DNA from: CAJBLF01 sp964430205
Lineage (GTDB): Bacteria > Patescibacteriota > Gracilibacteria > Absconditabacterales > Absconditicoccaceae
DNA length: 24,862 bases
Reading direction: 5' to 3'
Assembly (NCBI GenBank): GCA_964430205.1
Contig: CAYSER010000012.1
Coordinates: 1 to 24,862 of the forward strand
Both the position numbers and the translations under genes were made by a program. Shown one piece after another: positions 18,094 to 24,862 of this stretch. Within the stretch, counting starts at the first letter, position 1. Every line of letters starts with the position of its first letter. Under the pieces are notes generated by a model. The model saw only the letters and a list, made by a program, of their open reading frames with translations, did no database searches and was not told where the DNA came from.

Positions 18094-19413
18094 TTATTTC
18101 GTTTCCTCTACGGTTGCTGAGCTACCTCGTCCTTGATGTAGCGTATTCATCAGCGATTTGCTTATGTTTTGTAGGTTATCCACATATTTAGGAGGGACCG
18201 TATATTTTTCGTCCATGATCGCTATGAGTTTCTTGATTGATGAGTTGACTTCCTCTAGCCTTGCTGACGGTTCTCCTCATGCCCTTTCGTATGTCACTCC
18301 AAAACTCTTGGAAACTGTCTGTATCCTCTTTTCTATCTTGGCGAATGCTGCTGTGAATCCTTCTTCATCGCCTGCGACATACCTCTCGTTGATTTCTTTC
18401 AGTTCTGGCGTATACGAATTCTGGTAGAGGCTGGCGTTGACCTGATCATCCTCTTCAGGATTCAATATCTGTTTTTCGACTCCTAATGCTGATGAGATAT
18501 CTTCGGTTATTTCTGTTTTTGGATCGACGATTTCTTGTGTATTCAATAAACTCAACAATGTCTGCGTCTGTTCTTTTTCTGATCCGCTTTCGATCGCTGT
18601 GGAGACATTGAATGTCTGAGAAATGTTCTTTTCCTGTACGGCTTCAGTAAAGGTGTCCATATTGGCGAATATCTTGATGTCATTGGTCTGGATCGCCACT
18701 ACCTGTTTTGTCGTGATAGTGGTTGATTTCTCCTTTCCATTATTTTGGGTGACTATCATATTCCCTCCATTGTTCTGGAAAATCTGACTCTCTCCTCTCT
18801 TGATGAATTTGAAATTGATGGGTTGATGCACGTCTTTTTGTTTTATGGTGATGTCGTTTATCGCCAATTCTATATTCTGATCTTTCTCTTGGTTCCCTTC
18901 CATCTGAATGAAGTCACCATAGATAAGATTGAGCTTGTAGTTTTCCGAATCCGTCTTCTGGATGACTAATTTCGCTGGTCCGATGATCTTGGATTGGGTT
19001 CCGCTGTTGATCTCGAAAACCAATTGTGCGTCCTTTTTGAGGAGGATGGTATCGCCATTACCGATATTGTTTGTTGTGTCGAGAACTCCGTTATGCTCTA
19101 TAAAAAAATTCCCCTTCACCTCGATGACTTGGGCTATATAATCGGCTTGTACCGTATTGGTTGTCGGTGAAGTGATAGCGAACCGATTGAAATCTTGGAA
19201 GTTATCGTTCTTGATGAAATAGACGCCATAAATACCCAATATCATCACCGCTATGATACTCGTAGTGATAAAATATTTGGCATGCACAAAAGAAGTCCTC
19301 TTTAGTGAGGGTTTCCTGTTTTTTTTGTATAAGATATGCTGATAGAGATCCAATTTATCTACATCAGTAAAGCTTATATCTTTTTGTGCATTAAAGAATT
19401 CCTGGAGTTTCAT
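18094..19413 (-). CDS. FecR-domain membrane protein, 439 aa
   Basis: A single-pass membrane protein. Residues 1-45 are a short cytoplasmic part (FFNAQKDISFTDVDKLDLYQHIL), the membrane helix is about 47-67, and residues 93-260 form a FecR-like beta domain (VIEVKGNFFIEHNGV, GDTILLKKDAQLVFEI, PAKLVI, LIYGDFIQME). The last 150 residues are helical and polar, and end in GRGSSATVEETK. One TGA pair start (ERAGGEPSARLEE) extends the protein by 61 residues beyond the standard-code stop. The layout recalls anti-sigma or surface-sensing proteins, but no sigma factor gene is present. The ATG at 19413 is used; no Shine-Dalgarno. First gene of the group, facing away from arsR. Confidence 0.8.
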
Positions 19414-19724
19414 ATATCATTAAAATCTGAAATAGAGCTTTATTACACCTCTATATACGAATAAGTAGACAATTTGTGACAACAATGCCTATGTCGAAAC
19501 CACATTAAGTTGACATTTATTGTAAAATATGTGTGTTTACTTGGGGAGATTCCGGTTTTTTATATAAAAACAGAGCTTCTTGCCTATGATAAAATTCTTG
19601 CTCTTCCAAAAATCCATCTCTTACTCGTTTCCCCTGGCGTTTGTCCATTTCCCTTGTTTTTTGACGCTGAAAATATAGTATCTATAACGGATATAGATGT
19701 TTATCTATTAACCGTCATTCAAAG
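19414..19724. other. Divergent intergenic region
   Basis: A 311-bp gap between the minus-strand FecR gene and the plus-strand arsR-like gene. It must hold both promoters. TTGACA occurs at 19510-19515 on the plus strand without a good -10 at the usual distance. I see no operator or RNA structure that I can support. Confidence 0.45.
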
Positions 19725-19979
19725 ATGGATACCATCTTCAAGACCTTGTCTGACAGGAATCGTAGAAGAATCATCCAGCTTTTGAAACAGAAGGAAATGA
19801 CCGTTTCCGAATTATTGACGCATTTCGAGATCACTCAGGCGTCCTTGTCGCATCATCTCGATGTACTCAAAAGATCCAATCTGGTTATTGATGAGAGGAG
19901 AGGACAGTTCGTTTTCTATTCGCTCAATCATCCGGTATTCGAGGAGAGCGTGAATATGATACTTAATTTACTTGTGTAA
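19725..19979 (+). CDS. ArsR-family transcriptional repressor
   Basis: An 84-aa winged-helix protein of the ArsR/SmtB type. Helix-turn-helix MTVSELLTHFEITQASLSHHLDVLKRSNLV (given in part: SLSHHLDVLK is the recognition helix) is followed by the wing DERRGQFVFYSL. The metal site ELCVCDL of ArsR is absent (ELLTHFE here), as are other Cys, so it probably does not sense metal through that site. It has no TGA codon because its only glycine is GGA. It is followed by a palindrome-rich spacer and the CMP-kinase-like gene. Confidence 0.88.
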   Translation: MDTIFKTLSDRNRRRIIQLLKQKEMTVSELLTHFEITQASLSHHLDVLKRSNLVIDERRGQFVFYSLNHPVFEESVNMILNLLV

Positions 19980-20002
19980 TGTGCTATGCATACTGTGCCT
20001 GC

Positions 20003-20064
20003 GGCGTAATTTACTCCGGTTGGTCGTGTAATACACCTTGCGTAATTTTCAATTACCTTACGCC
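20003..20064. promoter_or_regulatory. Nested palindromes between arsR-like gene and cmk
   Basis: GGCGTAA (20003-20009) pairs with TTACGCC (20058-20064). Inside are GTGTA-A-TACAC (20026-20036) and GTAATT-TTC-AATTAC (20042-20056), plus a direct repeat gcgtaatt at 20004 and 20040. This could be an operator for the ArsR-like dimer or a structured leader of the next gene. It lacks a terminal T-run. Confidence 0.5.
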
Positions 20065-20143
20065 AGATAGGGATCGTTACGGATGCAGTCCAAATTCCAT
20101 CTGAAGGATATATTACTTTACTTAAATTATTGGTCCATTAATC

Positions 20144-20695
20144 ATGATTATCACGATGTCTGGAAAGGCGGGGAGCGGAAAGGGCACGGTCTCTAAGCTC
20201 TTGTCAGAGAAATTATGATACCAGCACGTCTCCATTGGCAATATGAAAAGAGATTTGGCGACCGCTATGGGACTTACCATTTCCGAGTTCAATGCCTTGT
20301 GAGAACTGCCCGAAAATAGAGAGAGGTTCGATCTCAAATATGAGGAATACCAAAAAAATCTGAGCGTGAACGACAATATAATATTAGATAGCAGACTGTG
20401 ATTTTATTGCCAGCCAAAAGCCTTCAAGGTCTATCTTGATGTCTCTGACCAGGAAGCTGCCAAGAGAATATTCGGCGACAAAGAGAGGCATGGCGACGCA
20501 TATGATTCTCTTCAGGCTGTCCAAGAAGCCACTGCCAAAAGGAATATCGACGACGCTAAAAGATACCAAGAGCTCTATGATATAGATATTACCGACAAGA
20601 AGAACTTCGACCTTGTCGTCGATACGGATGGCAAGACGCCCCAGACCGTAGCTGAGGAAATCATAGAAGTGTTCAATCAAAGATTAAGAAATTAG
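20144..20695 (+). CDS. Cytidylate-kinase-like P-loop nucleotide kinase
   Basis: A 183-aa P-loop kinase. The start IITMSGKAGSGKGTVSKLLSEKLG carries Walker A; a DSRLGFYCQP segment sits where CMP kinases have the nucleotide-binding LID-side motif, and the 'R..D...Y..LY.IDITD' stretch (KRNIDDAKRYQELYDIDITD) is typical of archaeal-type and CPR cytidylate kinases. It would convert (d)CMP to (d)CDP with ATP in the cytoplasm. TGA encodes Gly three times (KLGYQH, ALGELP, RLGFY). The start ATG at 20144 keeps the P-loop close to the N-terminus as in the family. It ends in a low-complexity tail of 'ttagaatt' repeats. Adenylate-kinase-like function cannot be excluded. Confidence 0.8.
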
Positions 20696-20733
20696 AATTT
20701 AAAATTTAGAATTTAGAATTTAGAATTTAGAAT
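20690..20733. repeat. Tandem 8-bp repeat 'tttagaat'
   Basis: About five copies of the 8-bp unit tttagaat and near variants, starting over the stop codon of the kinase gene. It resembles other slippage tracts found between genes in this window. Confidence 0.65.
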
Positions 20734-20758
20734 AATCTATTTATTAGTCATTTTTATT

Positions 20759-20791
20759 CAAAAAAAATCAGCCATTCGGCTGTTTTTTTTT
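20759..20791. terminator. Bidirectional terminator
   Basis: Stem CAGCC/GGCTG with an ATTC loop (20769-20782), flanked by an A-run on the left and nine T on the right, so it can end transcripts from the kinase gene (plus) and from the tRNA-hflX side (minus). Confidence 0.85.
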
Positions 20792-20803
20792 GGTTATTTT
20801 TGC

Positions 20804-20877
20804 AGCGGGCAGCGGGGCTCGGACCCGCGACCTCTTCCTTGGGAAGGGAACGTTCTAGCCAACTGATCTATGCCCGC
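20804..20877 (-). tRNA. tRNA-Gly (anticodon CCC)
   Basis: A 74-nt cloverleaf with perfect acceptor (GCGGGCA/TGCCCGC) and T stem (GCGGG/CCCGC), anticodon loop TTCCCAA giving CCC, which reads GGG. Two stem faults are visible: an A-A mismatch in the D stem (GATC/GAAC) and a C-A mismatch in the anticodon stem (TTCCC/GGAAG). The T loop is TCCGAGC rather than TTCGAGC. CCA is not encoded; discriminator U. It may be weakened but is still the best reading. Confidence 0.8.
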
Positions 20878-20928
20878 ACACTGTCACGTGTATCTTTTTT
20901 CGTGAAAGTTTCAATCTTTTCTTATTGA

Positions 20929-22059
20929 TTAGAGATTGGTGATGATCGCTTTTTTGAGTTCCTCAAGACCTATCATATCCTTGACCGAAATCCGTACATT
21001 CCCTTTCTCGGGGAACTTTTTTTTCAATTCTTCCAGTTGTTCCTTACTCACAAGATCGATCTTGTTGAAGACCAATATTCTCTTCTGTTTGGCGCCTATC
21101 TCGTCCAAAATATCGTTTACGACAGTTATCCTTTCGTCGATAAAAGCGTCCGAAGCATCGATGATGTGCAAAAGTAGATCGGATTCTATGCTGTCTTCCA
21201 GGGTAGAAGAGAATGATTTGATGAGCTTGGGCGGCAAATCGCGGATAAATCCGATTGTATCGTTGAGCAGGATCTCCTTGCCTTCTCAGGTCTCAGGATT
21301 TTTGAAGATGTAGACTTTGCCGACGTGGGTGCCCAGTGTGGCGAAGAGCTTATTTTCTGCTAGGATCCCTTTCTTGGTCATTGCATTGAGGAGCGAAGAT
21401 TTGCCGGTATTGGTATATCCCACGATACCTACGGTTGGCATCCCTTTCTTGATCCTGGATTCCCTATGGAGCTTGCGCATCTGTTCATATTCCTTGAGCT
21501 CTTTCTCGATCTTGAGGATCTTTTCCTTGAGGTGTCTTCTCATCCTCTCCGTGTTCGTCTCTCCGATACCTCTCATCGCGCCTTTGCCTCCGCCTGCGGA
21601 TCCTCCTTGCCTGGAGAGTTCCATACCCATACCGAAGATTCTCGGACCCATATGCCTGATAGCTGCCAATTCCACTTGTAGCCTTGATTCCATGCTGGTC
21701 GCGTGCTTGTCGAAGATCTTAAGGATCAAGTCTATCCTGTCTCGGATATCGATATTGAGAGGACGGAGTATTTCATGGATATAGAAAATCTGTCTAGGTT
21801 TGAGGATATTACCGATGATGAGGGTATTTGCTCCCAATCTCTGCATTTCTGCTATGATTTCTTCCAATTTTCCTTTACCAACGTAGGTCTTATGATCCGG
21901 TTCCTGTCTCCTCTGATATCTCTGCAGGATCACCACCCCGCCCAATGTCTCCACTAGACTTTCGAGTTCGTGCATCCTGTCTGCCAGAATTCTGGGATCT
22001 GTATCTTTGTTCACTACATCCACGAGGAATACTTTCCATTGTTTGTCTTTCTCTTCCAT
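20929..22059 (-). CDS. hflX: GTPase HflX
   Basis: A 376-aa ribosome-associated GTPase that splits or rescues stalled 70S ribosomes. The N-terminal HflX domain has the glycine loop SRQGGSAGGGKGAMRGIGETN (in part: QGGSAGGGKG at 151-160), a long helix pair (about 165-200), then the G domain: G1 GYTNTGKSS at 214-222, G3 DTIGF at 267-271, G4 NKID in RILVFNKIDLVS. The usual switch I 'ATLDPTTR' is ATLGTHVGK here, a notable change. Only one of its roughly 30 glycines is TGA (residue 258), far fewer than in neighbouring genes. The ATG at 22059 gives the normal family start. It is divergent from rny. Confidence 0.95.
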
Positions 22060-22252
22060 ACCATACCGCTAAATGATGAAATGATAGTCATATTTCTTCT
22101 GGAAATATATTGAATCATCGACCATTTGCAATTTCATCATATTTTTGGTTTTTTGGTCGGTTTCTGGGTGTGTTTTCGATTGAAAGTCTTTGCTTAAATA
22201 GTATACTCATATTCACACGTGATTTTTTTATACCATAAATTCTGTCATTACC

Positions 22253-23755
22253 ATGAATATACTGAACATTATCTTGATAATTGTCGCCCTTGGGGCATGA
22301 TGAGTGTGAGGGTTCTATCGATACAAGAAATCTTTGACCGAAAAAGCATTGGAATTCAAGAAGAAAATGGAAAGAGTAAGGGAGATAGAGGAGGAGATGT
22401 TAGACGCAGCCAAAAAAAAAGCCGATAAATTACTTGAGATCGCCGAAGAGAAAGCCCAGAAAATCGAAGCCCAGAGATTAGAGAAGATGGAGGTTATCCA
22501 GAATAGGCTCTTGGCCAGGGAGGAAAAGATGGATGAAAAACTCGAGAAATTGGAACAAGAGAAGATCAAGCTCACCGATAAGCAGAAAGAGATGGATTCG
22601 GTCATCCAAGAGCAAGTGAACAAGATCGCTGAGGTAGCGAAACTGACAAAAGAGGAGGCTAAGCAACAGCTCTTCGCTAACGTCGAAAAAGAGTATCAGA
22701 AGGATCTCGTTGTCTTCATCGAAAAACTCAAAAACATCACCAAGGAAGAGGCTGATAAGGAAGCTGCCATAATCGTCGCTCAAGCGTTGCCGAGGGTCGC
22801 CGTCAATACGGTCGACGAATTCACTACGAGGAGCATCGACCTTCCCAATGAAGACATAAAGGGTAAACTTATCTGAAGAGAATGAAGGAATATCTGATTT
22901 TTCGAGAAACTGACTGGTGTTGAATTGATCGTAGATGATACTCCATTGACGGTCAGGATCTCCTCTTTCGACAGCGAAAAGAGATATATCGCCGCCGTAA
23001 TGCTCCAGAAACTCATCAAGGACGGAAGGATCAATCCTTTCTATATTGAGAAGACCTATAACGAAGTCGTGGCAGATCTCCAAAATCTTCTTACCGAAAA
23101 GGGGAAGGAGGCGCTTTCTATGCTTAATATTCCTATGATGAAGCCTGATATCGTCAAGATGATCGGACAATACTATCTCAGATACAGCTATGGACAGAAT
23201 CTTCGGACCCATAGCATCGAAGTAGCTAAGATCTGCGAAGCTATCGCAACCGAACTTGGACTTGATCCTATGTTGGCCAAGAAGGCGTGACTTTTCCATG
23301 ATATCGGAAAAATCGTTGCGACGACCGGACAATCTCATGCCGGCATCGGCGCGGAGGTGCTCAAGAAATTCGGCATGGATCCTATCATCATCAACGCTGC
23401 CGAATCTCATCACTATGATGTGCCTATCACCAGTCCTATCTCTCGGGTCGTCGCTGCAGCTGATGCTATTTCCGCATCAAGGCCAGGCGCCAGATTCAAT
23501 ACCAAGGAGCTCTTCATCGAGAAGATGGGTGAGCTTGAGAAACTCATCTACGAAATCCCTGGTATCGATAAGGTCCATATTATGCAAGCATGAAGAGAGA
23601 TTATGGTCTATGTCAATCCGAAAGAGATCAATGACGCTGAACTTGAGAAGCTTCTTAAGACTATCGGTGAGAAGATTGAAGAGAAACTCGATTATCCTGG
23701 AATTATCAGGGTGACCGGCATCAGGGAGACGAAGATCATAGAATTCCTCAGATAA
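22253..23755 (+). CDS. rny: Ribonuclease Y
   Basis: A 500-aa membrane-tethered endoribonuclease that starts mRNA decay. The N-terminal helix (residues 3-20) contains ALGAGGVGG, with three TGA codons; a long coiled coil (about 25-150) follows. The KH domain begins with IKGKLIGREGRN at 203-213, where Gly208 and Gly211 are TGA (22874, 22883), and continues LTGVELIVDDTP. The HD domain shows His320 (LRTHSIEVA), His349-Asp350 (GLFHDIGK) and SHAGIGAEVLKKFG, then the family's C-terminal domain (ARPGAR-like SRPGARFNTKE). Domain order and length match the family. Seven TGA codons are needed. The Lgt-like gene follows 134 bp later. Confidence 0.96.
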
Positions 23756-23758
23756 TAA

Positions 23759-23798
23759 TTAATGGAAAATGAATAGTGAAAGATGAAAGATGAACAAA
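23759..23798. repeat. Low-complexity purine-rich tract
   Basis: A short stretch of near-repeats of 'gaaagatgaa' and 'ggaaaatgaa' directly after the rny stop. A similar type of tract (pyrimidine-rich on the plus strand, 'ccttcatccttcatcattcat') is found at 5080-5105. Confidence 0.5.
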
Positions 23799-23821
23799 TA
23801 GTCTTATATGAACTATCGTAA

Positions 23822-23830
23822 TGCTACAAT
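23822..23830 (+). promoter_or_regulatory. Candidate extended -10 element
   Basis: TGCTACAAT (TG at 23822-23823, TACAAT at 23825-23830) fits an extended -10 promoter about 60 bp ahead of the Lgt-like gene. No convincing -35 is seen. Confidence 0.4.
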
Positions 23831-23889
23831 AGTCCATCAGAACCCTACCGACATTATTCATTATTGATCTTTAATTATTAATTGTTTGC

Positions 23890-24669
23890 ATGTATCCCTA
23901 CATCATCCTGTGGTGAATGAAATTCTATATGACGTGAATCGGTATCGTATGCTCGTTTCTCGTCTTCATTTTCATCGCACAATTCCTCACCAAGAAATAT
24001 CATCAGAACTTTCGGAAATTCTTCTATCGATTGCCTTTTCTGATCGTCATGACGTATTTCTTCGGATCTTATTTCACCTTTGTGTTTGATACCTGAATCA
24101 TCCCTACCACTTGGACTGAATTCGTCTCTTTGATCTCCCCTTATGGATATAAATTCCATTTCACGTGAATATTGATAGGCCTCTTTATTTCCATCTCTAT
24201 CTTCCTCAGGAAGATCGTCAGGATAGAGAATAAGAAAGTCCGATCAGATATCCTTTTCATTTCCTTAACCTTGTCCTTAGTCCCCCTATGAATATTTCTC
24301 TTGATGGGCGATAATTTCATAGGAGCTACCACGACTTCGTGGTTGGGCATCAAGTCTCTTCATTCGGATAGCCATCGGAATAAATTCAATCTCGTCTATC
24401 CAATAGGGCTTTTCCTTTCCATCGCTTCCTTGCTTATCGTACTGTTCATTAAGATCATCAAGAAGAAGAGATTCGGTTATGGCATGCTCGGTTTCTCGAT
24501 CGCTCTCGTTGTCATAAGCCTTATTCTGCTCATCCAGCAGTATCCTAGACATGCGGTATTCTCTTTATGAACAGTTATCTTCGACCTGAACCAATATGCT
24601 GCATGGCTTGTTGCCATTATCAGCTATTTCACCTTCAAGAAACGACAGAGACATTCTGCTATACAATAG
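23890..24669 (+). CDS. Polytopic membrane protein, possibly Lgt-like
   Basis: A 259-aa protein with about seven predicted membrane helices. In outline it resembles prolipoprotein diacylglyceryl transferase (Lgt), which adds a diacylglyceryl group to the lipobox Cys: a first helix after FYMTGIGIV, KFHFTGILIGLF where Lgt has its HGG-type motif, and GDNFIGATTTSWLGI in the place of the GNFxNxE loop. The catalytic Glu and the C-terminal Arg of Lgt are not clearly present, so activity is doubtful. Six TGA codons are read as Gly. The ATG at 23890 is the first Met. It might also be a divergent, inactive member or an unrelated helix bundle. Confidence 0.5.
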
Positions 24670-24728
24670 CTCATGGCGTAGAGCCACCTACCAAGGATAG
24701 TGTTTTTTACCGATTGGGATTTTCCCGC

Positions 24729-24862
24729 ATGAAGTTATTTTTCCTCAAAGAGCATAGCCTCTACAAGATATTTAAGACTATTGAGAAAGTCCAAAATGGG
24801 AGGACTGTCTATATTTATATCGATCCTGAACATTCTTTTTTTGATAATGAATGGCGAGGCAA
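24729..24862 (+). CDS. Partial hypothetical protein, cut by window end
   Basis: The first 44 codons are present: MKLFFLKEHSLYKIFKTIEK then VQNGRTVYIYIDPEHSFFDNEW. The frame is open upstream to before the previous stop but has no earlier ATG, GTG or TTG that looks better. The mix of aromatic and acidic residues in YIYIDPEHSFFDNEWRG recalls a conserved segment seen in CPR membrane proteins of unknown role. No firm call is possible from the fragment. Confidence 0.5.
   Translation, partial: MKLFFLKEHSLYKIFKTIEKVQNGRTVYIYIDPEHSFFDNEWRG

Noticed and set aside
19510..19785. Plus-strand frame upstream of and overlapping the arsR-like gene
   Set aside because: It starts with TTG, runs into the ArsR gene in another frame and has no recognisable features.
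22478..23413. 311-codon open frame on the minus strand inside rny
   Set aside because: It is the reverse complement of a strongly supported RNase Y gene, with Asp/Leu/Phe-rich composition typical of an antisense shadow.

Overview
The window uses a non-standard genetic code in which UGA is read as glycine (translation table 25). Read with the standard code, nearly every gene breaks into pieces at TGA. Read with UGA = Gly, the pieces join into full-length proteins, and the TGA codons fall on invariant glycines: the Walker A of PilT, the GGGTGG loop of MurG, the KH motif of RNase Y, the RNase III signature. Known bacteria with this code are Candidatus Gracilibacteria (BD1-5/GN02) and Absconditabacteria (SR1), in the candidate phyla radiation. 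I cannot tell which of the two this is. All coordinates below assume UGA = Gly, TAA/TAG stops.

Layout. 1-1584 (minus): murG, overlapped by a small zinc-finger-like gene and followed by a clean terminator. 1585-5017 (minus) looks accessory: an orphan HigA-type antitoxin, a very AT-rich 590-bp gap holding five 25-bp palindromic repeats, and two proteins of 239 and 537 aa that I do not recognise. 5189-9253 (minus) is a housekeeping and envelope cluster, probably co-transcribed in the order LCP-family cell-wall protein, rnc (RNase III), secF, RluA-type pseudouridine synthase. 9588-13238 (plus) is a surface-appendage cluster: a PilT-like ATPase, two small soluble proteins, two T4SS-pilin-like membrane proteins and a four-helix membrane protein.

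13401-16580 (plus) has tRNA-Gly(GCC), a partial copy of its 3' half about 340 bp on with a broken reading frame between, a 793-aa protein with a coiled-coil start and a C-terminal GH19/lysozyme-like wall-hydrolase domain, and a 41-aa very basic protein with a perfect Shine-Dalgarno and its own terminator. 16579-19413 (minus) holds two FecR-like membrane proteins with a CutA-like gene between. 19725-20695 (plus): ArsR-type repressor and a CMP-kinase-like P-loop protein. 20804-22059 (minus): tRNA-Gly(CCC) and hflX. 22253 to the end (plus): rny (RNase Y), a divergent Lgt-like membrane protein and the start of a further gene.

Themes: cell-wall synthesis and remodelling (MurG, LCP, GH19-like hydrolase, Lgt-like protein), RNA processing (RNase III, RNase Y, RluA, HflX) and pili. 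These suit a small host-associated or predatory CPR cell. The least explained parts are the palindrome array with its two unknown neighbours, the tRNA-Gly 3' duplication, and the 41-aa basic protein.
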